A DNA stretch of 64,000 bases, taken from Gnetum montanum. Taxonomy: Eukaryota > Streptophyta > Gnetopsida > Gnetales > Gnetaceae. The stretch covers positions 2,239 through 66,238 of the forward strand of contig MNCI01033485.1 of the NCBI GenBank assembly GCA_015680685.1, written 5' to 3'. The position numbers were made by a program, and so were the translations under genes. The notes under the pieces are model-generated. The model was not told the DNA's origin. It was given only the letters and a program-made list of their open reading frames with translations, and did not search any database. This document shows positions 10,440 to 22,648 of the stretch, piece by piece (positions within the stretch are counted from its first letter, which is position 1; every line of letters begins with the position of its first letter).

Positions 10440-12517
10440 GAACAATGGAGATATGGTGATAACTCGACTTACCCTTAACCTTAACTAGACCATTTGGTGA
10501 TATCACCTGACTGATCAACCAAGAATGTCTAGATCTTAAGCCTAAAAACCTCTTAGAATACATAGCCACAATTGAGAAAACCTTGGAATGGTCTAACTAC
10601 ATTATTAAAACTCAAGATCTAGAAGCTAGTGACATTATTGAGGATCCCTTAGTAGAAGTTCCTATCACAACTCATAACAGTAAAGGAAAGACTTTGAAAC
10701 TAAGTTCCTCACTTGAATGTAGACTTGCCCATGATATCACCAAAGCTCTACAAGATAATATTAAATCCTTTTCATGGTCCTATGAAGATATGCTTATAAT
10801 TTATCCATGTCTCATTCAACACAACATCATATTAGATGCTAACATAAAACCTATTACGTAAAAGGTTCACAAGATTAGACCTAATCTAGCCTTAGCATTC
10901 TGCAATGAAATTAAAAAGCTTTACCAAGTAGGTTTCATTAGAGCTTTGGATTATGAAGAGTGGGAATTCAACATCATGGTATTCTCCAAGAAGAATGGTA
11001 GTATCTACATATGCTTTAATTTCCATGACCTTAACAAAGAAACCATTCAATATGACTTTCCCTTATCTAGTATTGATTAACTTATTGATACAACTAGCTA
11101 TGCATTGCTATCCTTTATGGATGGAGTTTTGAGATACAACTAAGTCAGGATCAACCTAGAACATCAATTGTATACATATTTCATGACTCCTTAGGGAATA
11201 TTTTACTATTTAATGATGTCTTTTAACTTAAAGAATGTAGGAACAACATACCAAATGACTATGGCCTATATTTTCAATGATTACATGCTTAGGTTACTTA
11301 ATGACTATGTTGATGATATCGTAATAAAGTAAAAAGTAGTTTTCAATCATGCTCAAGACCTAAACCTAGTCCTCCAACATTGTCTTAAGTATGAACTTCA
11401 ACTAAATCCTAAAAAGTGTGTTTTTGATGTCAAACCTAGAAAAATGATTAGCTTCATAGTTTCAAAAGTAGTGATACATGTCAATCCAAATCAAGTTAAG
11501 GCCATAGGCAACCTATTGTTTCCCAGTAAAATTAGAGAACCAGATGGCTTACAAGGTAGATTATAGTTGATTCATGGATTTATCTTAGGCTTATGAATAA
11601 GTTACAATCCATGCAACATTTACTCAAGAAAGGAGTTCACTTTGAATGGAAAGATGAATGCCAAGTAGTCTTTGATAACATTAAACAAGATTTAGCTTAG
11701 TTATCAACTATATACTTTCCTTAAAAAGATAAATCATTTTTTTTATACCTTGCAATCTCAGACATCTTCATTGCTTCCTTGCTATATCAAAAATGAGAGG
11801 ATTAAGCAAAGATGTCAATCTACTATTTAAGCCATGCATTAATAGCCTATGATACTAGATACACTAATGTTAGAAAACATTGCTTAGCCTTAGTCTACTT
11901 TTTGAAAAAATGGAGGTATTACCTTTTTAGGACACAATTCAACATCATATCCAAAGATAATGTATTATGAGCCATTACATCCAATATTTATGAGAGTAGT
12001 TGAATAGCCTAATGAATAGCCATAATAGCTAAATTTGACTTGCACTATGTATCAAAAGCTACAACAAAAGCTCAAGCCATAACTATGCAACTAACTCATC
12101 TAATTGAAGATAACACATCCATAGATCTTGAGTTTCTAGATGAAAATATCAAAATTATTAATAGTATGCTTGAAGTTTATGAGGCCATTATGCATTTTGA
12201 TGAAGATTGAACTACACATGGGGTTAGTGCCTCTATCATTATCATACTTCCTTCCAATGAAATCCAACATTTTTCCTATCGTTTTGAGTTCCCATGCACT
12301 AATAATGTGGTAGAATATGAAGGGCTAGTTAGGGGATTGATGATAACTCAGGATCACAAGTATACATATTTAATTGTAAAAGGTGATTCTAAACTAGTAG
12401 TTCATTAGGTGATGAATGTCTACACTTGTAAGGCCAAAAAATTGTTACTTTACTATAACTTAGATAAAACACTTGCTAAACAGTTCATAGAGGTTGACAT
12501 TCAACATGTTCCCCAAG
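10440..12517 (+). pseudogene. pol: Decayed Tat-lineage pol, 5' part (pre-RT, RT, RNase H domains)
   Basis: This is a heavily mutated relative of the pol at 3099. The pre-RT part (10583-10861, with SFSWSYEDM) aligns with the first copy, RT retains FMDG and YVDDIVIK near 11310-11330, and both RNase H regions are recognisable, the second ending at QHVPQ beside the N at 12518. Many in-frame stops are visible, such as those in the RT fingers and after ID in the palm. Homology starts at about the same pre-RT point as in element 1, with no gag or protease seen upstream. Confidence 0.85.
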
Positions 12518-13418
12518 NTGCGGAGTTCGACCGGATCGTGCGTGCACACTCGTATTTGTATGGTTGAGTGTAGGGGTACCTCGCCACTCATCAACTACCA
12601 TAGAAGTGCTTTCGGTATGTTGCATGATCAATTGAGTACAATTTTCAGTCATGAAGGTAACTTCATAAAAATTTAAGAGTCACACATAGGGTGATCATAG
12701 AAATAGCATTAGCAAGTGTGTTTTCTACTTGGGGAACATGTTGAATGTCAACCTCTATGAACTGTTTAGCAAGTGTTTTATCTAAGTTATAGTAAAGTAA
12801 CAATTTTTTGGCCTTACAAGTGTAGACATTCATCACCTAATGAACTACTAGTTTAGAATCACCTTTTACAATTAAATATGTATACTTGTGATCCTGAGTT
12901 ATCATCAATCCCCTAACTAGCCCTTCATATTCTACCACATTATTAGTGCATGGGAACTCAAAACGATAGGAAAAATGTTGGATTTCATTGGAAGGAAGTA
13001 TGATAATGATAGAGGCACTAACCCCATGTGTAGTTCAATCTTCATCAAAATGCATAATGGCCTCATAAACTTCAAGCATACTATTAATAATTTTGATATT
13101 TTCATCTAGAAACTCAAGATCTATGGATGTGTTATCTTCAATTAGATGAGTTAGTTGCATAGTTATGGCTTGAGCTTTTGTTGTAGCTTTTGATACATAG
13201 TGCAAGTCAAATTTAGCTATTATGGCTATTCATTAGGCTATTCAACTACTCTCATAAATATTGGATGTAATGGCTCATAATACATTATCTTTGGATATGA
13301 TGTTGAATTGTGTCCTAAAAAGGTAATACCTCCATTTTTTCAAAAAGTAGACTAAGGCTAAGCAATGTTTTCTAACATTAGTGTATCTAGTATCATAGGC
13401 TATTAATGCATGGCTTAN
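12518..13418. other. Contig bounded by single Ns, apparently placed backwards
   Basis: Single Ns sit at 12518 and 13418. Bases from about 12716 to 13417 are the reverse complement of about 11820-12517. Read in reverse, the segment repeats the upstream pol and carries it past 12517 into the expected NTLANA of the second RNase H. This is what an overlapping contig inserted in the wrong orientation would look like. The open frame on the minus strand at 13275-13493 is therefore the same RNase H region seen again. Confidence 0.75.
12519..12590 (+). mobile_element. LTR 3' end fragment
   Basis: This sequence matches the last ~70 bases of the LTR ending at 16477, including GGTTGAGTGTAGGGGTACC and the terminal CCACTCA, but has more CpG dinucleotides than the decayed copy. 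It is followed by TCAACTACC rather than a primer site, so it marks an LTR end facing flanking DNA. Its placement is uncertain because it lies in the suspect contig. Confidence 0.55.
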
Positions 13419-14687
13419 GTTATAGATGACATGTCTCAATGTAAATGGTATGATGATATTACATTTTACCTCATGCATGGGTAACCTCCACAAAACCTCA
13501 ACACTTCTCTAAAATATGTCATTCATAAGTGATTGAAATAATATGTCATTATAGCCCATGATACACTATGTTGTAAATCTCATGATGGCATGTTATTAGT
13601 ATGCTTAATTAAAGCAGAAGTTGATACAATCCTACAAAAGATACATGATGGCATATGCAGTAGACATATATGACCTAGATCAATAGCTACTAATATTATA
13701 TCCTTAGGTTACTATTGGCTTTATATGGAAAATAATTGCATGCAAAAGGTAAAGACTTATGACACATGCCAATGGAACAACAACTTAATACATGTGCCAC
13801 CAATGAAACTACATAAAACTCAAATCACATGGTCATTTTAATGATGGATAATTAACATTATTTGACCTATAATACCTAACTATTCTATAGGGCATAGCGT
13901 CATTATTACTGCAACCAAATATTTACAAAATGAGTAGAAGTAATTCCCCTAAGAAAAATAACTTTACAATAAGTATGTCAATTCATTTTAGACAACATAG
14001 TATTGCATCTTGGCCTACCTCTAGCAATTGTTAGTGATAATGTATCATAATTTAATAGTAGTAAAACATAAGCCTTTTTTAGATGATTACACATTAAGCA
14101 TTCCTTCTCTACATCTTATTATCCACAAGTCAATGGACAAGCTGAATCCAGCAACAAAGTTATCATCAATCTTCTTTAAAAAATGCTAAAAAAAAGTAAA
14201 TGTAAGTGGCATGAATATTTATTGCACGCATTTTGGGCCTATAGGACAATGTTCCACACTACAACCAATGTTACCCTGCACAATCTTGTCTATGGATTTG
14301 AAGCCATTTTTCCTCTTGAATTGCAAGTTCCATCTTGGAGGATAGCTCTATTTAACTACATTCATAATTGATGTAACAATGAGTTTTGTACCATCAATTT
14401 GGAGTTGATGGAAGAGAAATGAATGCACAAACTTGATAATATCAAACATTACTATGAAAGGTAAAGATGGTAGTATCATCATGACTTAAACTAGTGGAAT
14501 GTCAAAGAAGGAGACCTAGTATTAAAAGCTATTCATGAACCTACAAACAAGTTTTTACCTAACCGGGAAGGATCCTTCCTAGTCATCAAAGCTTATGGAA
14601 ATGCAGCCTTTAGGACAGTGGAACTAGATGGAAATGAGATGACAAACCTGCTCAATCATTCCTATATAAATTCATATTATATCTAAT
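13419..14687 (+). pseudogene. pol: Decayed Tat-lineage pol, 3' part (integrase)
   Basis: Continuation of the pol at 10440. It contains the integrase zinc-finger region (HDGIC...CQW, near 13640-13770), a core with VSDN near 14030 and GQAESSNK near 14140, and the C-terminal module (GDLVLKAIHEP, then SYYI and stop at 14685-14687). Numerous stops and small frameshifts show it is dead. Start 13419 is set by the preceding N. Confidence 0.85.
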
Positions 14688-15526
14688 AATAACCCATTTT
14701 CTCTTAGTGTTTGTTTTCTTTTCTTCATAGATTTAAATAGATATGTGATGATTGATGAACTTTGTGACCTATAACAACTAAGCATGCAAGATCTTTTCTC
14801 ATTTTTGTTGTCAAAAAAAATTGAAAACCTTGTAAATCTTTAAAAATAAAGTGTAGCATCGTAAAGCTCTTTTGGCTATTCTTTATAATAGCCAACGTCT
14901 CATTTGTAATCTCATGTTTCTTTGATATGTTTTGTTGCTTTTTTTGTTTTGTTTGAAGGATGAATTGTGAGTCATTACAAAGGTGTAATTCATTGCAGTT
15001 GTAAGCTACCATGTGTTCTTAACACATGTGGTTCTATTAGCTTGTTTTATCATGCTAGTAGTACTTTCCCCTCTATCCTCCTCACTACTCCTTCTGAGCT
15101 ACAACCATGCATCAATTTTATACTTTGACATTTTGGTTACAATGAAACTCTATGTGTGATATCCTTGTAACCTAGCCATGTGATATACTCAAAAGAATTA
15201 GTTAATCAATTCATTAAATCTTCTAATTCTTCATTCAACATAATAGCAAAAGTCCATCATTGATATTGGAACCCAAAGAAGGTTTGGTCCCCAAGAAAAG
15301 GAAAGAAAGGAAAAAGCCAAGAAAGCCAAGTGGCCAGAGCAACCCAAAGCCAAGTAGACAAAGTAGTCCAAAGTAAAACAAAGTAAATGATGAAAGAGAA
15401 AAAAGAAGAGCCAAGTGGCCAAAGTAGCCCATAATAAAGCATTGATTTCCCCAAACATGTATATCTAGTAAAAAAATTGCAAAGCACAAGTAGTTACCAA
15501 TACATGAGTATATCACTAAGTCATAG
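14688..15526 (+). other. 3' region of Tat element 2
   Basis: No gene. Between 15280 and 15440 the sequence is purine-rich and contains several imperfect units like GCCAAGTGGCCAAAGTAGCCC, probably this element's equivalent of the subrepeat array. The last bases, AAGTCATAG, resemble CAGTCATGGGGGTA in front of the second LTR at 20612, suggesting that this side was once a polypurine tract. Confidence 0.5.
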
Positions 15527-16477
15527 TGATGAATCGTGGTTTGTTAGGTGCTGATATTGGACCCTTGACATTAGACCCTTGATGTCATACCTTTGACATT
15601 GGGCCCTTGACATCATACCCTTAACATTGAATCATTGATATTAGACCCGTGATATCGGGTATGCGATATTGTGACCTAGCTAACGATATCAGATACGCGA
15701 TATCATGGTTCTTGTGTAAGCCTATAAATACTACATTTGGGTGCACAAGAAAGAGTCAGTCAGTCAGTAGGTTAGTATAGAAGTAGAGTCTTGTTCATTC
15801 ATTTTTAGTTCCTCTAAACTCTTTCCCTAGTGCATGCCTGCAATGTAATGATTGTAATTGTATGGAACCTTTATTTGAGTGTGATGTACTTGGACACGTA
15901 CATGACCAGCAATAAAGATTGAGATTACTCCATCATTGTAGCATTCACTTAGTTTTAATTACTTAATTTTTATTGTTATTTATTACTTTCCTAATTAGTG
16001 TTTCTTTACCTTCTTTTACTATCCCTATTATTAAACATGAAATGAGTACGACTTAATCACGAGCATTTAAGTGTGACTATTTGGTAACCCAGTAGCATAT
16101 CTAGGAGCACTCAAGTAATATACGCTTGGTAATCTTAGAAGTAGTACATGAGGTCCAAGATGTATATGGATGATTAAGGATGGATTCTCATCGCACTTAG
16201 GCTAGCTTAGATTCTCTTCTTCCATTTCCTCTTAGATTAAAACAAAGTTATTTTCCATTGCCTCTAGGAGTAGCACTAGTTTAGGCCCATATCATACACC
16301 TCACTCTGGACTAAACCATACATGACAAAGCAAATGCTAGTCTAGGTGGGAAGATAGTGAACTACGATCAATGTGTAACTATCTAGATACCACAACTAGC
16401 CCATCCATGGAGTTCAACCAGATCATGCATGAATGCTCGTATACGTATGGTTGAGTGTAGGGGTACCTAGCCACTCA
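15527..16477 (+). repeat. LTR 1 of gag-only element
   Basis: It begins TGATGAATCGTGG and ends CCACTCA, 951 bp. U3 carries a run of ~15-bp units (CCCTTGACATTRGA type) at about 15558-15650 and several GATATC palindromes at 15643-15705. A TATA box (15723-15730) and an AATAAA signal (15911-15916) follow. The start is shared with LTR 2 at 20612. Confidence 0.8.
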
Positions 16478-16481
16478 TTAC

Positions 16482-16500
16482 TGGCACTATTGCCAAGGAT
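16482..16500 (+). promoter_or_regulatory. Primer binding site, tRNA-Asp type, decayed
   Basis: TGGCACTATTGCCAAGGAT lies four bases after the LTR end. The known Athila/Tat primer site complementary to tRNA-Asp is TGGCGCCGTTGCCGGGGA. The differences are almost all C-to-T or G-to-A, as expected from deamination of methylated cytosines. Confidence 0.75.
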
Positions 16501-16600
16501 GGTGCTAGTTATCTAGATTAGTTATATCATACAAGATCACTGTAACAAAGTATTTTAGAAAAGAAGTTGATTTTAATTAAGTCACACATTATTCATAACA

Positions 16601-17614
16601 ATGTCTTTCTCACAAGACTATGACAACATAATAACTAGTAAGGCAATTCATTGGAAATCCAACAAACTATACGATGATGAAGATGAAGTTTGGATTACTC
16701 AATCTGATGCATGGGTCTCCTATGTACATAAACAAAGACAACATCATCCTAACTTACAAACTCATAATCTACCTAGTGACGATGAACCCTTGGTAGCCAC
16801 TAGGAGTCTAATGCATATACAAGAGGCTATTCAAATATCCCATAGGCATAATAAGGAAAGCCATCTACCTAGCCTTGATTTAAATAAATTTTCCAAATTT
16901 TTAGGAGGCTATGATTTAGATCCACAACATCATTTACAAGTCTTCCATGATGCCTGTGTATGGAACAATATTGATAATGGGTGGAAAAAACTTAAGCTCT
17001 TTCCTACGACACTCGTTGGCCAAGAAAAAGTATGGTACAAATCCTTAAAACCAAAATCAATTCATAGATGGCCAACAATGGTATAACTATTCAATGAAAG
17101 ATATCAAACTTAGTGTCAGCCTTGACGAGACAAATCCAAGAGTGGAAATAAGCACAACATGAACCCTTGGACATGGCCTTAGAAATATATTATGCATTGT
17201 TAAACAACTACCCAGGCCATGGATTCTCCAAGGAAAGGCTAATGTATCACATCATGGATGGGCTTTGTAATGAAACAAAGGAGACCCTAGAGATGTATGC
17301 CTGAGGTCAAATCTATGAGCTACAAACCCACCAATTCCAAGAGCTTATTAAGTGGGTAGCAAAACAAGAAGGAGAAATGGCTAAATGGGAGAATGTTGAA
17401 AGCTCTCAATGAGACAAAAATATTGAATTAGCAAAGGTCCATGATCCTGAAGAGGAGAAATCAACTCACCTCAAGGAGGTGGAATCATCTCTGCCAATAC
17501 TACAATCACTAGATGAAATTAAGCCAAAGATCAATAATATGATGGAATGGATACATGAAAAATGTGGAGAATATGCCAAAATTATTAGAGGTAGAACCAT
17601 AACAAACCAATAAA
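16601..17614 (+). pseudogene. gag: gag polyprotein remnant of gag-only element
   Basis: An intact 161-codon N-terminal part starts at ATG 16601 and contains the Retrotrans_gag-like core (LNKFSKFLGGYDLDPQHHL, then W..KLKLFPTTL and EKVWYKSL). After the stop at 17084-17086 the region continues in another frame with further gag-like sequence (MALEIYYALLNNYPGHGFS and an acidic, lysine-rich tail). Gag forms the virus-like particle shell. No zinc knuckle or protease was identified. Frameshifts and stops make it a pseudogene. Confidence 0.75.
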
Positions 17615-20598
17615 TAGGATAGAACACCGTTAAAAAATCAGAAAGAAGGGTTGAAAAGAATAAGAACTCAATTGCTAATCATACATATCAATGTAAAATT
17701 TTCCTGTACGATCATCCCAAAGGTTAATGCCCAATCTTGTCACATTTACATGAGCATTGGAAAAGAATGTTACATCCAAAGTTCATACAAAAATACTGTG
17801 TTCAATCATAGTGGCAAAACTCCTAGTCATGGGGGAGGTCACCCTCAAACTAGTCACACCCTTCATATCATCCAGACCTAAGTGCTTATCAGGTTCAACA
17901 TCATGTTTCCCCAATCAGGTCAACATTTTCTATCTCACCACACTATTATTATTCTCCTAAGTACTATCAGCCTGTGTCCTTTCCAATAAGATCACCACCT
18001 CATGTTCCTTATACTTCTCCTTACTCTCAATATTCTCATCCTTCACCTCCTTCTACATCACCGCCAATAGTACCAAAAGGTTTTACACCATAGCACCAAC
18101 CCACTGATGTTACTTATGTTGCTACTATCAACTGTAGTGGGAATCCCTCACAACGTTGAAAGCATCCTTTCTTTAGGCATGACCGTAGAAAGGAATAGCA
18201 CAATTCCAAGACCACTGCATCCTCCCACTTAGCACAAGTTCAACATTGTGGTGCATCCTTTTTCTCAAACTCAACACCTCGTGTTACCTTATCTGGGCCA
18301 GCAATATAGCCATGTAGGGAGACATATCGATCCTTACATACCATCTTACGATCAAGGATGCCATAGTGGGTCAACTCTATATCAATTAAACTCATCTTCT
18401 AACTTGCCCCACTATGTCAACTTTAATACAATGTGTGCACCCTAATTTGGTTACATTCCAATCACGAAATTAAAATACACACAGTGGTTTGGATATGATC
18501 AGGTCCCAATATTTCCAAAATGCTTGGATCCAAACCTTCCATTTATTAATTTTTTCCATGATCAAAAGTTTAGTTATGGGGGATATCCCCCATTCTTACA
18601 AGTAGAATTAATAAACATTTTTCCTTTTCTTTGATTTTACAATTTTTTGTTTTCCAGTTTTTCATCTTTCAATTTATTGTTTTATCTTTTTATCTTTTTA
18701 TGAGTAATCTCATCTATGAATAAAGCACTCATGTGACTTATTGGTTGAGGTGTTGTTCTTTGCTATCAAGTCCTGAGTAACTAATTATTTGGATAGCAAG
18801 CCCATCTACTCTGGGTACGATGATATTCTTGACATCATTAAAACTTAAAGTAATTTTGTACTCATTATACCTAGAGTGAAGAAGGATAGACCAAGAGGGA
18901 ATGGCCAGGGTGTGACATTAAGGGAACTTGTGGATTCTCTTTGGTGACATCTATAGAAGTTACCATGCAGCTTGGGTTTACTAAGATCCTTCTTGTAGAT
19001 TTAATGAAAAATGGGAGTAAGAGTAATAAAGGCACTCACTCAATATAACCAATGCTATTCTATGGGGTTCCACTAAAAAGACATGCACCCATGCCTGAAG
19101 GTAGGTGGCTTCTTAGATTAAGCATTAAAAAATGAGAAAAAGAAAAAAGAAGTGCAAGAAGAGTGGACCAAAGTAGCCACACAAAAAGAAAAAGAAAAGA
19201 TCAAGATCAAAGTGTTGCAAAGCAATTCTAAATCACTCCTCCCTTGAACAAAATGCCAAGTGATCATACACCTTGTTGTCATGGTACTCTTATGGTTGTC
19301 CATCATGGGATGAAACAATCCAATGTCACTAATCGGAGGAATGGACTTGGTCTTGATTTTGGAGCGATGATTTCATGACACATTAATCATACCCTACACT
19401 CAAGATTCATTGTGCCCTAGGTCAGTTACCTCATGTCCCAATCTCTTCAATCCCTTCTACAATTTGCCTCATCTTACTGTTCATGTATTTGTGACCTGTG
19501 TCTTATGTAGCATTGAATTCATACCTCATCATGGTGGTACCTACATGTGTATGTTTTGTGGAACTGGTGTGGATTACATTTAACCCTTTTAGTGCCTACG
19601 AATATTTTAAGGTGTGGTTACGCAAGGGCATTATAGGTTAGAACTTGCTTTGGGGAGAACCCACTTGCATGATTTTTGTAATTTGTACTTGTTGCACACC
19701 ACCATATCATTTTATACCCTCCAAGTACTTCATTTCCAAATCTATTCTTTTCCTTGTCATCATTTTATCAACGTTTCTCAAAACCATTACATGTCCTTTT
19801 ATGTGTCATATAAACAAATTAAGTTTGACATTAAAATTTTGGGGCAACTTCCTTGAAAAAATTTCTAACTCTAAAATCACACTAAGCAAAGAATTCAACA
19901 TTTATTAAAGGCAATGAGTAAGGTATGAAATAATTGAACTTCTTTTAATAACCTTACTAACAATTGATCTTTGTGTGATTATAGATGGCCCTTAAAAGAG
20001 GATAATAAGGAGGGCCTTCTCAAGGTGCATTTGAATACCTAGGGGAAGGTAGAGGCAAAGGGCCTCATGTAGAACATGCAATGTAGGAGGCACAATCATT
20101 CAGCATCTATCAAGAAACTCCTCTCACTACATAATTTGGCCAAGCAAAAGGTGGAGAGGTCATGGCTCGAGCCTATGAAGAGGAACAATGGCTATCTGTG
20201 ACATGGCATGTCAAGGCCAATCAAGTGTTCCCGCAATGACCGTGCCCATGGAAAGTGTCGACTCCATCAAACATTGGAACGTTAGCATGGATAGCTCATA
20301 ATCCTTGAATAGAAGAGGAGAAACATTAGACACTTCTTCAACGTATCAATCTCAAAAGCCTAGAGCGTAGGATAAAGGGAAGGCACCCATGGAGGAACCA
20401 CTGCCACTTGGAACCACATGAGTTCCAATAAAATTTTGTCTATTTTTAATTCTGTGTTTGTGTCCTAATTTTTTTGTATTCATCTCTCCACTATGGCATG
20501 AATAAATTCCTAGTCCATCAATAATCCCATACCTATCCACTATGTAATTGAATGACCTTGTTCCTCACTTTCTTTGACTCAAGGACGAGTTGTTATTC
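17615..20598 (+). other. Non-coding internal region of gag-only element
   Basis: No pol domain was found. The stretch 17900-18460 is rich in proline/serine-like codons but broken. A perfect 18-bp palindrome lies at 18576-18593. T-rich sequence fills 18630-18710. A purine-rich segment at 19130-19205 containing GTGGACCAAAGTAGCCAC resembles the repeats near 15.4 kb, tying this element to Tat element 2. Confidence 0.5.
18576..18593. repeat. Perfect 18-bp palindrome
   Basis: ATGGGGGATATCCCCCAT is fully self-complementary. Its left half resembles the ATGGGGGTA polypurine motif before LTR 2, so it may be a duplicated polypurine tract fused to its own complement. Confidence 0.7.
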
Positions 20599-20611
20599 AG
20601 TCATGGGGGTA
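20599..20611 (+). promoter_or_regulatory. Polypurine tract of gag-only element
   Basis: The bases AGTCATGGGGGTA immediately precede the TG of LTR 2. The G5 run is short for a polypurine tract but in the expected place. Confidence 0.55.
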
Positions 20612-21075
20612 TGATGAATTGTGGTTTGTCAGGTGCTGATATCAAACCCTTTACATTAAACCCTTGACGTTGGACCCTTGACATTGGACCCTTAACATCA
20701 AACCCTTGAAATTAGACCCTTTATATCGAACCTGTGATATTGGGTATGCAATATCACAGCCTAGCTAACAATATTAGATACATGATATCATGGTTCCTAT
20801 GTAAGCCTATAAATACCACATTTGGGTGCACAAGAAAGAGTCAGTCAGTCAGTAGGTCAATATAGAAGTAGAGTCTTTTTCATTCATTTTTAGTTCCTCT
20901 CAACTCTTTCCCTAGTGCATGCCCGTAGTATGATGATTATAATTGTGTGAAACCTTTATTCAAGTGTGACGTACTTGGACATGCACATGACTGGAAATAA
21001 AGATCAAGATTACTCCATCATTGTAGCATTGACTTAGTTTTAATTGCTTAATTGTTATTATTATTTATTGCTATG
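20612..21075 (+). repeat. LTR 2 of gag-only element, 3' truncated
   Basis: It matches LTR 1 from TGATGAATTGTGG through the 15-bp U3 repeats, TATA box (20808-20815) and AATAAA (20996-21001) up to TTATTATTTATTGCT. Similarity then stops, about 490 bp short of the LTR 1 length. Confidence 0.75.
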
Positions 21076-21101
21076 ATATTTTTCCCATTATTATTACTTA
21101 G

Positions 21102-21172
21102 TTTTCCTCTGAAATTTGATCACAATTTTCATGTAAATTTTAATGTAATTGTGATCAAATTTAAGAGGAAAA
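21102..21172. repeat. 26-bp inverted repeat (hairpin) beside LTR truncation
   Basis: Arms 21102-21127 and 21147-21172 are complementary at 25 of 26 positions, with a 19-base loop. It begins about 27 bp after LTR 2 loses similarity to LTR 1, so it may mark a small foldback or MITE-like insertion or a rearrangement breakpoint. Confidence 0.7.
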
Positions 21173-22648
21173 GAAATGCCTTGATTTTTCCTTAGAAATC
21201 TATCTTGTGATCTTGATTCATTAAAATACTAAAGCATTCTCATATGTAAAACATAATTCATAGCATAAAACATGAAATATGCTATTAAATATCATATGCC
21301 AAATATTACACAAAAAAGTTTACTAGCCAGTGTAAACTAGATTTATGTTGCATGTACATTGTAGGTTGCTATCATAAATCATGTAGAATATGCTACATTT
21401 TTCTTGCTAGCGTAAATTGTAAAAATGTTGGAGGTGATACTCAAAAATCTATTGAGAAATAGAAGTCAATGCAAAATAGCAAGCCATGGCCTATAAAAAC
21501 AAAATCCAACATAGAATTTTAAATCTTTTGGACATCTTGAGACCTTGAAGCATGTAGCAATTCTAAATGTTAACAATCAGAAGCACTTTGAACCTATTTA
21601 AAGCCTTTAGTCCAGTGTAAAACAAGCAAGCTAGGAATCTTCATGATGGTTGTGGAGCACATCCCATCCACCCATGCCTCAAACCACCCAACAATAATTT
21701 CAAGGAGACTTTTGAGGTCTTTGTTGTAAGGCTTAAGTATAGACTGAGACTTATAAGGTCATTATTTTGAGGCTTGGATGCAGATCTACATTCTAAATAC
21801 CTTGAGAACATATAAATATGTATTTTCTAAACTCTATATTTTTTCAAATCATATAAGTTTTCAGTGTTTTGGCCATATCTCTTTTGTTTTCTATGTTGGC
21901 ACTTAATTCGCTTACAAATCTAGCCTGTTATTCATTATTCATATATCTCTCACTCATTTGCATCATTTGCATAAAATCAATAAAAAAATTTTAATTCCTT
22001 CAAAGATCAGCTAAACTATGGAAGGCACCTCAAATTCTTTAGGTTTGTGGATCTTGAGGCTAAATTATTTCATATAGGGATTCTTAGTCTCCAACATTTG
22101 ATTTTTCCTATTGCTACACCTAGAGTACGCATCTTAGTCATGGGGAAGAATGTTTGTGCATGATCTTGAAAATTTTACAATTTTTACTAATTCTTGGAAG
22201 ATTAATAAGGATGAGTATTATGAACTAAAATGCATAACAATAGGATTTTAATCTAATTTAACTTAATATACTTACAAATTTCTCTTCAAATAACATTTTG
22301 ATATTTTTAAATAATAAATCAAGGACAAGTGACAGGTCATACAAGTTAACCTTTTTCTAATTATTAGGAAAATTATTTAATTAAGGGGTTTTATAAAATT
22401 GTATTTTTTTCTAAATTGATGAATTTTCAAACTCTACAATCCAAATTAAAAAAAAAGATAGATTATGTCTGATAATTCTAATTAAAACTAAAAATCCAAT
22501 GGAAGGATATGAACCATTAGGAATTTTTATAGAATTTTTGGATAACCTTGGAAATTTTTTGTGATTGTAGATGTTGCTAAAAAGAATGCTCAAAAGTAGA
22601 AGGATCATCATAATATAGAGAAAAGAGGTCCATAGGGGAGAGGTAGAG
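21173..22648. other. AT-rich sequence, nothing recognised
   Basis: No coding region, LTR pair or structured RNA was recognised on either strand. Confidence 0.4.

Larger units (their letters stand above)
15527..21075 (+). mobile_element. Non-autonomous gag-only LTR element (TR-GAG type)
   Basis: Two direct LTRs (15527-16477 and 20612-~21075), a tRNA-Asp primer site, a gag region and a polypurine tract define the element. No reverse transcriptase, integrase or RNase H signature was found between 17600 and 20600. LTR 1 directly follows the 3' region of Tat element 2 and shares the AGTCAT flank, so it may be both that element's 3' LTR and this one's 5' LTR. Because LTR 2 loses similarity after about 21075, no target duplication could be defined. 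Confidence 0.7.

Noticed and set aside
13275-13493. Minus-strand RNase H-like frame as an independent insertion
   Set aside because: It is a duplicate of the region near 11.8-12.0 kb produced by the reversed contig.
15231-15516. Overlapping hydrophobic minus-strand frames
   Set aside because: They are reverse readings of a purine-rich repeat and appear open in all frames for compositional reasons.
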